Shown: positions 14,090-22,150 of the stretch, piece after piece | How positions within the stretch are numbered: position 1 is the first letter of the stretch | How the letters are laid out: each line of letters begins with the position of its first letter | Made by a program: the position numbers and the translations under genes | Assembly (NCBI GenBank): GCA_963630555.1 | Contig: CAVGND010000002.1 | Span: 28,405 to 92,404, forward strand | Direction: 5' to 3' | DNA from: CAVALG01 sp963630555 | GTDB taxonomy: Bacteria; Bacillota; Clostridia; Oscillospirales; Acutalibacteraceae | DNA: 64,000 bases | Notes under the pieces: model-generated | Told to the model about the DNA's origin: nothing | Databases searched by the model: none | The model's input: the letters and a program-made list of their open reading frames with translations, nothing else

Positions 14090-16534
14090 TTAATCTCTGT
14101 ATTCTTCCATTATAAAGGCTTCGTAGACATCGCCGAGTTTAACATCGGCAAATTTTTCAAGGCCTATACCGCACTCATATCCCTGTGCGACCTCTTTAAC
14201 ATCGTCCTTGAATCTTCTGAGTGAGGCTATCTCGTCTTCGGCAACAACTATTCCGTCACGAACTACGCGTATCTGACACGCTCTTGTTACCTTACCGCTT
14301 GTCACATAGCAGCCTGCAATAGTTCCGACGCCGGATATTTTATAAGTTTCACGGACTTCGGCATTACCGAGAACAGCCTCGCGGAATTTGGGCGCTAGCA
14401 TGCCTTTCATTGCGGCGGTAATTTCCTCAATACAGTCATAAATGACCCTGTAAAGTCTTATATCAACACCGTCGCGCTCCGCCGCCGATTTAGCAACTGC
14501 GTCGGGACGCACATTAAATCCTACGACGATTGCGCCCGAAGTGCTTGCAAGCATAACATCGTTTTCATTTATAGCACCGACCGCACCGTGAATGACCTTA
14601 ACGCAAACCTCGTCATTCGACAGTTTTTGCAGGCTTTCGCGAACCGCCTCAACAGAGCCCTGAACATCAGCCTTAACGATTACATTAAGTTCCTTAAGGT
14701 CGCCCTGTTCAAGCTGACTGAACAGGTTATCAAGCGTAACTTTTGTTGCCACGTTGTACAGTTCGTCTTTTGCTTTTTGCTTTCTCTGCTCAACCAACTG
14801 GCGTGCAAGCCTTTCATCCGAAACGGCGTCAAATCCGTCGCCTGCCCCGGGGACTTCGTCAAGACCGGTTATCTCAACCGGTACGGACGGGCCCGCTTCC
14901 TTAAGAGTTCTCCCATTTTCGTTGGTCATAACCCTTACACGGCCGACAGATGTTCCCGCAACAATGATATCGCCCGTATGCAGTGTGCCTGACTGAACAA
15001 GAAGCGTTGAAACGGGGCCCCTGCCCTTATCAAGACGTGCCTCAATAACTACGCCCTTTGCCTTACGGTTCGGGTTGGCTTTAAGTTCCTGCATTTCCGC
15101 AACAAGCAAAATGTTTTTCAGCAAGTCCTCTATACCATCGTGTGTCTTTGCCGAAACGGGAACGCATATAATGTCGCCGCCCCATTCTTCCGGAACAAGA
15201 CCGTGTTCTGTAAGCTGCTGCTTAATACGGTCGGGGTTCGCCTCGGGTTTATCCATTTTATTTATTGCAACGATTATCTGGACTTTGGCCGCTTTTGCGT
15301 GATTTATAGCCTCGATCGTCTGGGGCATAATACCGTCATCAGCCGCAACGACGAGCACCGCTATATCGGTAGCCATCGCGCCGCGCAGACGCATCGCGGT
15401 AAATGCGGCGTGTCCGGGAGTATCAAGAAATGTTATATTATTTCCGTTATGGTTAACACGGTAAGCGCCTATGTGCTGGGTTATGCCTCCTGCCTCACCG
15501 TCCGTAACGGCGGTGTGGCGGATAGCGTCAAGTATGGAGGTTTTACCGTGGTCAACGTGGCCCATAACAACAACGACCGGATCGCGCGGCAGGAGGTCTT
15601 CCTCTTTATCCTCCGCAACATCCATTATTCTTTCCTCAATAGTTACAACTACAGCGTGTTCAATCTTAGCACCGAGTTCGAGAACAACAAGTTCTGCCGT
15701 ATCATAATCTATTGTCTGCGTAACAGTAGCCATCATACCGAGTTTCATAAGGACTTTTATGACCTCTGCCGCGGTCTTTTTAAGCGCTGCGGCAAGTTCG
15801 CCTACCGTTATTTCATCGCCTACCGTAACAGTGATAGGTGTTTTTTTGATTTTTTCAAGCTGAAGTCTGCGAAGTTTATCGGCCTCTGTTTCACGCTTTA
15901 CTCCCTGCGGGCGGCGGTAATCATGTGACTTCTGTTTGATTTTCTGCTTTCTTTGAATATTGTCGCGCATAGTTGACGCAGGCGCAATATTTTCATACTT
16001 TTCGTTGTATTTATCAAGGTTGACGTTTGAAGTTCTTGTGTCGACCTTTTTAAATTCGGCAGGGCCGCGATGGGGCGCTTCGCCCGGTTTTTTCTCTTTT
16101 TTGGGTCTTGGCGCAAAGGGAGCGCTGTTTGACGGTTTGGGTGTTCCCACTTTTGCCGATTCTGCCGGTTTTGCGCCGCTTTGTTCGGTTTTTCCGGTTT
16201 CTGATGTTTGGCTGTTTTTACCTTCTGCGGCAGCCTGCGCCGCACGCAATTGCTCAAGAATGGCTGCCTGTTCAGCCAGTTTCTTCTCTTTCTCCGCTTT
16301 TCTCTGCGCGGCACGTTCCTCTCGCGCTTTTTCGCCCTCGGCAAAATATTCGTCGAAATTTTCAACACTGTTTTTCTGGGTCATATAATCAAATATGACA
16401 TTAAGTTCTTCTTCACCGAGTGAAGTTTGACTTTTGTAGGTTCCGTCACAGTATTTACTCAGAATTGCCAATATTTCTTTTCCTGTTTTACCGAAATCTT
16501 TTGCTACTTCGTTAACCTTGTATTTAATCATCAT
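14090..16534 (-). CDS. infB: Translation initiation factor IF-2
   Basis: GTPase that brings fMet-tRNA to the ribosome. Start chosen at ATG 16534 (814 residues, MMIKYKVNEVAKDFGK), with AAGGAGG 9 nt upstream. This overlaps the end of the ylxQ gene. Order: short IF2N domain, a long charged linker (about 75-190; glutamate/lysine/alanine-rich), then a second IF2N-like part. The G domain has VVVMGHVDHGKTSI (G1), FLDTPGHAAFTAMR (G3) and INKMDKPEANPD (G4). The C-terminal beta-barrel and fMet-binding domains end the protein. Large antisense open frames across this gene are compositional artefacts. Confidence 0.97.
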   Translation of the reverse strand: MMIKYKVNEVAKDFGKTGKEILAILSKYCDGTYKSQTSLGEEELNVIFDYMTQKNSVENFDEYFAEGEKAREERAAQRKAEKEKKLAEQAAILEQLRAAQAAAEGKNSQTSETGKTEQSGAKPAESAKVGTPKPSNSAPFAPRPKKEKKPGEAPHRGPAEFKKVDTRTSNVNLDKYNEKYENIAPASTMRDNIQRKQKIKQKSHDYRRPQGVKRETEADKLRRLQLEKIKKTPITVTVGDEITVGELAAALKKTAAEVIKVLMKLGMMATVTQTIDYDTAELVVLELGAKIEHAVVVTIEERIMDVAEDKEEDLLPRDPVVVVMGHVDHGKTSILDAIRHTAVTDGEAGGITQHIGAYRVNHNGNNITFLDTPGHAAFTAMRLRGAMATDIAVLVVAADDGIMPQTIEAINHAKAAKVQIIVAINKMDKPEANPDRIKQQLTEHGLVPEEWGGDIICVPVSAKTHDGIEDLLKNILLVAEMQELKANPNRKAKGVVIEARLDKGRGPVSTLLVQSGTLHTGDIIVAGTSVGRVRVMTNENGRTLKEAGPSVPVEITGLDEVPGAGDGFDAVSDERLARQLVEQRKQKAKDELYNVATKVTLDNLFSQLEQGDLKELNVIVKADVQGSVEAVRESLQKLSNDEVCVKVIHGAVGAINENDVMLASTSGAIVVGFNVRPDAVAKSAAERDGVDIRLYRVIYDCIEEITAAMKGMLAPKFREAVLGNAEVRETYKISGVGTIAGCYVTSGKVTRACQIRVVRDGIVVAEDEIASLRRFKDDVKEVAQGYECGIGLEKFADVKLGDVYEAFIMEEYRD

Positions 16535-16856
16535 ATGGCATTTCCTCCTTTTCATTATTTGAGATGTTTTTAAGTACAGCGGATGCAAGTCCGTCATCAT
16601 TAACCGAAACAACGCCCGCCTTTGTTCCTATGGCGCAGGTAATTTCAAACGTGTTCGCCTTTATTCTTACTACCGGAATATCTGCGCCTGCGTGAAATTT
16701 CAGTTCTTTTTCGGTTTTAGGCGAAATATCGGCGCCGACCACAACAAGCCGAGCCTTATTCTTCTTTAGCGATTCAAGTACCGCCGCGCTGCCCGGCGAC
16801 AAAAATCCGGCACGTCTTGCAATTCCGAGTCTTGAAAGTATCGGGTCATTCTTCAC
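16524..16856 (-). CDS. ylxQ: L7Ae-family ribosomal protein YlxQ
   Basis: A 110-residue L7Ae/L30e/S12e/Gadd45-type RNA-binding protein, probably kink-turn binding. It shows LGIARRAGFLSPGSAAVLES, KARLVVVGADISPKTEKEL and IGTKAGVVSVNDDGLASAV. It sits in its standard place between ylxR and infB, overlaps the ylxR end by 11 bases, and ends inside the infB start region. Exact cellular role is not established for the family. Confidence 0.92.
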   Translation of the reverse strand: MKNDPILSRLGIARRAGFLSPGSAAVLESLKKNKARLVVVGADISPKTEKELKFHAGADIPVVRIKANTFEITCAIGTKAGVVSVNDDGLASAVLKNISNNEKEEMPYDD

Positions 16857-17121
16857 TTTCCGACTTCAACTCCGCTTCTATTTTTTCATATACCTCATTC
16901 GGGATAGCCATACCTAAACCGCGTTCCAATCTGCGGTTTTTGCGTGCTTTTTTAAAACATTCGGGGTCGGCGCACAAATATGCGCCCCTCCCCTGTGCTT
17001 TACCTGTCGTATCAAGTGAAATTACGCCGTCCTTGTTTTTAACAACACGCAAAACCTGTTTTTTATCCTTCATTTCCCCGCACCCGACGCACATACGCAT
17101 CGGAACTTTTTTCGGTTTCAA
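16846..17121 (-). CDS. ylxR: YlxR-family RNA-binding/nucleoid protein
   Basis: A 91-residue protein with the YlxR (DUF448) signature: RMCVGCGEMKDKKQVLRVV, GRGAYLCADPECFKKARK and NRRLERGLG. It is highly basic. Work on other Firmicutes describes it as nucleic-acid binding with regulatory effects, also named RnpM. It lies between nusA (46-nt gap) and ylxQ (overlap), as in Bacillus. Confidence 0.94.
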   Translation of the reverse strand: MKPKKVPMRMCVGCGEMKDKKQVLRVVKNKDGVISLDTTGKAQGRGAYLCADPECFKKARKNRRLERGLGMAIPNEVYEKIEAELKSESEE

Positions 17122-17167
17122 GGCATTCCCTCCTCACTCTTTTTACGCAGCCGAAACAACCGTGCGC

Positions 17168-18274
17168 TTACTGTACGGAATCGTCGTCCTCACCGTAATA
17201 TCCGCTTTCGGGACGAATATCTATTTTCCAGCCTGTCAGGCGGACGGCAAGACGCACATTCTGCCCTTTATTGCCTATTGCAAGCGAAAGTTGTGAATCC
17301 GGCACGGTAGCACGGCACGCCTTTTCTTCTTCGTCGGTTATTTCAACCGAAACGACCTTTGCTGGCGACAGCGCTTCCGAAACGAATTCGGCAGGGTCAT
17401 CACTGTATTTAACTATATCTATTTTCTCACCGCCGAGTTCGTCGATTATACTGTTAACGCGCGCTCCTCGCTGACCGATACATGCACCGACAGCGTCAAC
17501 ATCCGAATTTTCCGACCAGACGGCAATTTTTGTTCTTGAGCCTGCCTGGCGCGAAATTGATTTTATTTGAATTGTTCCGTCATATATTTCGGGAACTTCC
17601 ATTTCAAAAAGGCGTTTAACAAATCCGGGGTGTGTGCGCGATATCATAACGCGCGGGCTTCCTTTTTCATTTTCTTTAACGTCAACGATATATATCCTTA
17701 TATGATCGCCCTCGCAGATGACCTCGTCCGGAAGTTGTTCGGCTTTCGGAAGAAAGGCAACGGCGTTGCCGATAGAAAGGGTAACATTACCTGTCTGGGG
17801 ATCTACCCTTTGAACAATCGCCGTAACAAGTTCGCGGTTATGCTGTTTAAACTCGGCATATGCCTGGCCGCGCTCGGCGTCTATTATTCCCTGGCGAATA
17901 ATTTGCTTTGCATTTTGGGCGATTATTCTGCCGAATTTTTTAGACTCAATCGGAATATCGACAAACTCGCCGACTGTCGCATTCGGGTCATATTTGACCG
18001 CATCGCCGAGCAGTATTTGAGTATTTTCGTCAATTATTTCGTCAACAACTGTTTTTCTTACGTATATTTTAAATACTTTTTCGTCGGGAATTATATCACA
18101 GAAGACAACATCTTTGCCGCCGTAATCCTTTTTTGCCGCCGTAACGATTGCGGTTTTGATTTTTTCGATAAGGTAACTTTCGGGTATGCCTTTTTCGGCG
18201 CCCAGCGCTTTAAGTGCTCCGAAAAGTTCTTCCAGATCAATCTCGTAACTGTTTTTCTTAACTGCTTTAGCCAT
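17168..18274 (-). CDS. nusA: Transcription termination/antitermination factor NusA
   Basis: A 368-residue NusA of Gram-positive type, lacking the C-terminal acidic repeats of proteobacteria. N-terminal RNA-polymerase-binding domain, S1 domain (GDHIRIYIVDVKENEKGSPR region), KH1 (RTKIAVWSEN, GACIGQRGARVNSII) and KH2 (SLAIGNKGQNVRLAVRLTGW) appear in the expected order. It follows rimP by 6 nt. NusA modulates pausing and intrinsic termination and often autoregulates this operon. Confidence 0.96.
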   Translation of the reverse strand: MAKAVKKNSYEIDLEELFGALKALGAEKGIPESYLIEKIKTAIVTAAKKDYGGKDVVFCDIIPDEKVFKIYVRKTVVDEIIDENTQILLGDAVKYDPNATVGEFVDIPIESKKFGRIIAQNAKQIIRQGIIDAERGQAYAEFKQHNRELVTAIVQRVDPQTGNVTLSIGNAVAFLPKAEQLPDEVICEGDHIRIYIVDVKENEKGSPRVMISRTHPGFVKRLFEMEVPEIYDGTIQIKSISRQAGSRTKIAVWSENSDVDAVGACIGQRGARVNSIIDELGGEKIDIVKYSDDPAEFVSEALSPAKVVSVEITDEEEKACRATVPDSQLSLAIGNKGQNVRLAVRLTGWKIDIRPESGYYGEDDDSVQ

Positions 18275-18280
18275 TTTCCT

Positions 18281-18760
18281 TTATTCCTCCGTATCTTTAA
18301 GGCGTACCGATGCAATCTCCGCCTTTTCAAATGATATTTGTCCGTCTGCCTGTTCAACGGTAATTCCGCCGTCAAAGCCTGTAAGTTTTCCTATGAACTC
18401 CCGAACACCGTCGCGCGGACGTATAAGTTTTACGCAGACCGTTTCACCCGTCATCTGTTCAAAATGCTCGGGCTCGGTAAGTTCACGCTCAATTCCGGGC
18501 GAGCATACCTCAAGATAATAAGACTGCTTTATGGGGTCGGCTTCATCTATTATCGGGTCGATAAGGCGCGAAACATCAGTGCAATCGTCAATATTAACGC
18601 CGCCCTGCTTATCAATGAAGATTCTCAAATACCATGATGAACCTTCTTTAAGAAATTTAACATCCCAAAGTGAGAGTCCGAGCGACTCTACAGGTTCTTT
18701 TATAAGTTCAATAACCTTTGAAACTGCATTTGACCGTGCCAATAAGCAACACTCCTCCAT
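18281..18760 (-). CDS. rimP: Ribosome maturation factor RimP
   Basis: First gene of the nusA-infB operon. 159 residues; 30S maturation factor. Key blocks are LGLSLWDVKFLKEG, WYLRIFIDKQGGVNIDDC and YLEVCSPGIERELTEPEHFE. The upstream AUG reading includes MEECCLLARSN; an internal start a few residues later is possible, since the GGAG of the ribosome binding site partly overlaps the first codons. The transcript begins at a consensus promoter and carries a leader hairpin. Confidence 0.93.
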   Translation of the reverse strand: MEECCLLARSNAVSKVIELIKEPVESLGLSLWDVKFLKEGSSWYLRIFIDKQGGVNIDDCTDVSRLIDPIIDEADPIKQSYYLEVCSPGIERELTEPEHFEQMTGETVCVKLIRPRDGVREFIGKLTGFDGGITVEQADGQISFEKAEIASVRLKDTEE

Positions 18761-18834
18761 ATTTATGCCGCAAATTTGCGAGGGCTCCGATTGCCGTGCA
18801 TGCGGCGATATTATATTGCCCCGAACAAACCGAA

Positions 18835-18856
18835 AGAGCAGGTCGCAACCTACTCT
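18835..18856 (-). promoter_or_regulatory. rimP leader hairpin
   Basis: In the transcript the leader contains AGAGTAGGTTGCGACCTGCTCT followed by TTC. A hairpin of the AGAGTGGG...CCCACTCTTT type directly ahead of rimP is familiar from Bacillus and other Firmicutes. It sits within the first 60 nt of the mRNA. The function is not certain; it may stabilise the transcript or be an autoregulatory element. Confidence 0.5.
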
Positions 18857-18885
18857 CCCTTTATCACATCTTAACTTACCTATAC

Positions 18886-18914
18886 ATTATATAGCCGCAC
18901 ATTGAAATTGTCAA
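18886..18914 (-). promoter_or_regulatory. Consensus promoter of the rimP-nusA-infB operon
   Basis: TTGACA (18909-18914), 17-bp spacer, TATAAT (18886-18891) on the minus strand: a full consensus match. The region from here to 19140 on the + side shows nothing I recognise. Confidence 0.85.
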
Positions 18915-19146
18915 GGATTTTTTGGCAACACAAAAAAATAAAAGTTGCATATGTCAGATTTTGGGCCGGGCGCGGCGAAAAGTGCGTTTAGGAACAGGCA
19001 CACCCGAACCGTATCCCGATACCGACCATGGCTGCAATTTCCCACTTCACCGCCATTTGTTACTGAAAGAATAGCCAAAAAACCGTCAAATCGCATGCCT
19101 GTTTATGTATTTATGACACAAAATTTAAGAAAATTGAAATTTTTTG

Positions 19147-19175
19147 TTGACAAGAAAATCATAGGGGTGTATAAT
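19147..19175 (+). promoter_or_regulatory. Promoter of the lysine-riboswitch operon
   Basis: TTGACA (19147-19152), 17 bp, TATAAT (19170-19175); transcription would start about 20 nt before the aptamer. Confidence 0.85.
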
Positions 19176-19202
19176 ACCCACAACAAAATTGAATCGCTTA
19201 TG

Positions 19203-19370
19203 GATAGAGGCGCGGTGCTTATCAGTACGCGTGTGCGGAAAGCAGGAAATTGCCGCACGCTGAAAGGAAACGCCGCCGAAGCCGCAGTTATTGTTCCTGG
19301 AAATGCTGCTGCTGGGTCGTCGGATAACATCCGGCGGACTGTCACATTTAATATTTGTGAAGCGCTATCG
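19203..19370 (+). ncRNA. Lysine riboswitch (L box) aptamer
   Basis: The conserved L-box core is recognisable in order: GATAGAGGCGC, ATCAGTA, GAAAGGAAACGCCGCCGAAG, CTGCTGGGTCGTCGG, GGACTGTCACA and the closing AAGCGCTATC that pairs with the first block. Variable stems P2-P5 fit between them. It is followed by an intrinsic terminator (19421-19448). This is therefore a transcriptional OFF switch: lysine binding should end transcription before the transporter genes. It is strong evidence that the importer downstream handles lysine or a lysine precursor. Confidence 0.92.
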
Positions 19371-19420
19371 GCACTTACGGTTAAAGTTAAATTATACTTT
19401 ATTTTTACTGTAATACTTTT

Positions 19421-19448
19421 GGATCGCTTGACAAAGCGGTCCTTTTTT
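19421..19448 (+). terminator. Riboswitch-controlled terminator
   Basis: Stem GGATCGCTT / AAGCGGTCC (19421-19429, 19434-19442) followed by TTTTTTG, about 50 nt after the aptamer and 45 nt before the first gene. Confidence 0.85.
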
Positions 19449-19493
19449 GTTAATAAAATTACGGCGGTTAAAACCGCAGAGAGGTAGATTGTT

Positions 19494-20342
19494 ATGAAAA
19501 AGATTTTAGCACTCGCACTTGCGCTTATAATGACATTCGGCTTTGCCGGATGCGGCTCGGCAAGCGGCGACAAAAAAGAAACCAAGTCCGGTGTTGAAGA
19601 CGGCGTTCTTACAATTGCTATGGAATGCGCTTACGCACCTTACAACTGGACGCAGTCGGACGACTCAAACGGTGCTGTCCCGATTAAGGATTCAAGCGAT
19701 TATGCAAACGGATACGATATTATGATGGCTAAAAAGATATGCGAAGCCAACGGCTGGAAACTTGAAGTTCTTCGCCTTGATTGGGATTCACTTGTCCCCG
19801 CCGTTCAGACCGGTAAGGTTGATGCTGTTATAGCAGGTCAATCAATGACAGAGGAGCGTATGAAGCAGGTTGATTTCGCAGGTCCTTACATTTACGCAAG
19901 TATAGTTTGTATGACTAAAAAGGACAGTAAATACGCAAGTGCAACCAAACTTTCGGATCTTTCGGGTGCAAAATGCACTTCACAACTCGGTACCATTTGG
20001 TACGATACCTGCCTGCCGCAGATAAAAGGGGCAAAAATCCAAACCGCACAGGAAACCGCCCCCTCGATGCTGATGGCTCTTGAAACAGGTGCGGTTGACT
20101 TCATCTGCACCGATATGCCCACCGCGCAGGGTGCTCTTATCGCTTATGATGATTTAACTATACTCAACCTTGCAGACGATGCTTTCGATGTGGACGACGG
20201 TGACATCAACATAGGTATTTCGGTTAAAAAAGGCAACACCGTTCTTAAAGACAAAATCAACAGCGTACTTAAAGATATGACTGCCGATGATTTTAACGAA
20301 ATAATGGCGGAAGCCACAAAGATTCAACCGCTTGCCGATTGA
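19494..20342 (+). CDS. Lysine ABC transporter, substrate-binding lipoprotein
   Basis: A 282-residue family-3 solute-binding protein anchored outside the membrane. The signal has lipobox F-A-G-C (C20). The mature part shows the two-lobe amino-acid-binding pattern: LTIAMECAYAPYNWTQ, YANGYDIMMAKKICEANGWKLE, LVPAVQTGKVDAVIAGQSMTEERMKQVDFAGPY, and DFICTDMPTAQGAL. It has GAGAGG before the ATG. The lysine riboswitch upstream points to lysine as substrate; the protein sequence alone would only say polar amino acid. Confidence 0.93.
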   Translation: MKKILALALALIMTFGFAGCGSASGDKKETKSGVEDGVLTIAMECAYAPYNWTQSDDSNGAVPIKDSSDYANGYDIMMAKKICEANGWKLEVLRLDWDSLVPAVQTGKVDAVIAGQSMTEERMKQVDFAGPYIYASIVCMTKKDSKYASATKLSDLSGAKCTSQLGTIWYDTCLPQIKGAKIQTAQETAPSMLMALETGAVDFICTDMPTAQGALIAYDDLTILNLADDAFDVDDGDINIGISVKKGNTVLKDKINSVLKDMTADDFNEIMAEATKIQPLAD

Positions 20343-20445
20343 TTGATTAATATGTAGGTCGGTGGGGATCAACCCCCGACCGATTTATGCGCCGCCTATC
20401 TATTCAACCCGGGCGGCGCATTTCCAAAAGAACGGAGAATACGAT

Positions 20446-21252
20446 ATGAACAAACTTGCCGAACTTTGGGCAGATATAGTTGAATGTTGGGGAGACAGTT
20501 CTTCGCAATATCTTACCGGCGCTCTCAAAACAATTGAACTTGCCGTTGTTGCAACTGCAATAGGCTGTTTAATAGGTCTTGCCTGTGGAATTATTCAGAC
20601 CATTCCCTGCGGCAAAAAGGACAATATATTCAAACGCATTTTACTTGGTATAGTGAAAGCGATTGTGCGGATATATGTTGAGGTTTTCAGGGGCACGCCG
20701 ATGATAATACAGGCGATTTTTATTTTCTATGCACTGCCCTATTTTACCGATGGTGCGGTAAACCTTGAAGTCACATTTGCGGCATATCTGGTCGTTTCCG
20801 TAAATACGGGCGCATATATGGCGGAAACGGTGCGCGGCGGTATAATGTCAATAGATATAGGGCAGACCGAAGGCGCAAAATCCATAGGTATGAACCACTT
20901 TAAAACCATGCTTTATGTAATCCTGCCGCAGACTATAAAGAACATAATTCCGCAAATCGGCAACAACCTTATTATAAATGTTAAAGACACTTCGGTTATG
21001 TTCGTTATCGGTTATACCGAATTGTTTGCGGCGCACAAGGCTATTGTCGGCGCTACATACAAATACTTCCCGTCCGCTGTTATAACCCTTGTGATTTATC
21101 TTATAATGACGGTTATCTGCTCGCTGCTTTTGAGATTGTGGGAAAAAATGCTTGACGGGCCTGCAAACTTTGATGTTGCAACAAGCGACACATTGGCTCA
21201 CACAAGCGGCACATATTCCTTTGTTAAGAAAAAAGAACGGAGGGTAAAATAA
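20446..21252 (+). CDS. Lysine ABC transporter, permease
   Basis: The start at ATG 20446 (268 residues, MNKLAELWADIVECW) is preferred; ACGGAGA precedes it, whereas the upstream in-frame start would extend into an untranslated gap. It is a His/Glu/Gln/Arg/opine-type inner-membrane permease with about five helices. Motifs are EVFRGTPMIIQAIFIF and the EAA loop EGAKSIGMNHFKTMLYVILP, which contacts the ATPase. Its stop overlaps the ATPase start (TAATG). Confidence 0.93.
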   Translation: MNKLAELWADIVECWGDSSSQYLTGALKTIELAVVATAIGCLIGLACGIIQTIPCGKKDNIFKRILLGIVKAIVRIYVEVFRGTPMIIQAIFIFYALPYFTDGAVNLEVTFAAYLVVSVNTGAYMAETVRGGIMSIDIGQTEGAKSIGMNHFKTMLYVILPQTIKNIIPQIGNNLIINVKDTSVMFVIGYTELFAAHKAIVGATYKYFPSAVITLVIYLIMTVICSLLLRLWEKMLDGPANFDVATSDTLAHTSGTYSFVKKKERRVK

Positions 21253-21992
21253 TGTCGGGAGCAATTTTACAGGTGAACCACCTTTCCAAATCTTTTGGTA
21301 AACATGAGGTTTTGCGCGATATTGACTTTGCGGTGCATAAAGGCGATGTAACAAGTATAATCGGTGCGTCCGGTTCGGGTAAGTCAACGCTTTTGCGCTG
21401 CATAAATCTGCTTGAAACCCCATCGTCGGGCGAAATACTGTACCACGGCGAAAACATCGATACCGTTAAAGGCGGCGCAAGCGCATATCGTTCACACGTA
21501 GGCATGGTGTTTCAGTCATTTAACCTTTTTAACAATATGACCGCACTTAAAAACTGTATGATTGGTCAAACAAAAGTACTGCACAAATCGAAAACGGAAG
21601 CAAAAGAAGCGGCGCTGCACTATCTTAATAAAGTGGGAATGTCGCCCTATATTAACGCTAAACCGTCACAGTTATCGGGCGGACAAAAGCAGCGTGTAGC
21701 AATCGCCCGTGCGCTTGCGATGCAGCCTGAAGTCCTGCTTTTTGACGAACCGACGAGCGCTCTTGACCCACAAATGGTAGGAGAAGTTTTGGAGGTAATG
21801 CGCAACCTTGCTCACGAGGGACTTACAATGATAGTTGTAACCCACGAAATGGCGTTTGCGCGTGATGTTTCAACAAATGTTGTGTTTATGGCTGACGGCG
21901 TTATATGTGAAGAAGGTACGCCAACCGATATATTTGAAAATCCGCAAAACCCCAAAACGCAGGAATTTTTAACAAGATTCTTAAATAAGTAA
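21252..21992 (+). CDS. Lysine ABC transporter, ATP-binding protein
   Basis: A 246-residue ABC ATPase of the amino-acid class (GlnQ/HisP). Walker A is GASGSGKST, the signature is LSGGQKQR, Walker B is VLLFDEPTSALD, and the H-loop lies in VVTHEMAFA. It is the third and last gene of the lysine-controlled operon and is followed by a terminator. The second importer in this window (38306-40615) has a closely similar ATPase, but no riboswitch. Confidence 0.95.
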   Translation: MSGAILQVNHLSKSFGKHEVLRDIDFAVHKGDVTSIIGASGSGKSTLLRCINLLETPSSGEILYHGENIDTVKGGASAYRSHVGMVFQSFNLFNNMTALKNCMIGQTKVLHKSKTEAKEAALHYLNKVGMSPYINAKPSQLSGGQKQRVAIARALAMQPEVLLFDEPTSALDPQMVGEVLEVMRNLAHEGLTMIVVTHEMAFARDVSTNVVFMADGVICEEGTPTDIFENPQNPKTQEFLTRFLNK

Positions 21993-22007
21993 AATCAAAG
22001 TCTTTAA

Positions 22008-22047
22008 AATCGGTGATTCTCTTTTCGGGAATCGCCGATTTTTATTA
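22008..22047 (+). terminator. Terminator of the lysine importer operon
   Basis: AATCGGTGATTC / GAATCGCCGATT inverted repeat (22008-22040) followed by TTTATTATAG. Confidence 0.85.
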
Positions 22048-22150
22048 TAGTTATATCCGCCGCCGTAATCCAAACTGTTTATTACAGATAAAACACCCGA
22101 AAAGTCATAAAACTTTTCGGGTGAAAAATAAACTACTATTTTACTTTGGT

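Noticed and set aside
15140..15928. Long plus-strand frame (262 codons) opposite infB
   Set aside because: Antisense to highly conserved infB coding sequence; cysteine- and tyrosine-rich composition typical of antisense frames.
18931..19140. Possible RNA gene in the gap between the rimP promoter and the lysine riboswitch promoter
   Set aside because: No stable conserved core, promoter or terminator could be identified; left as intergenic with nothing recognised.
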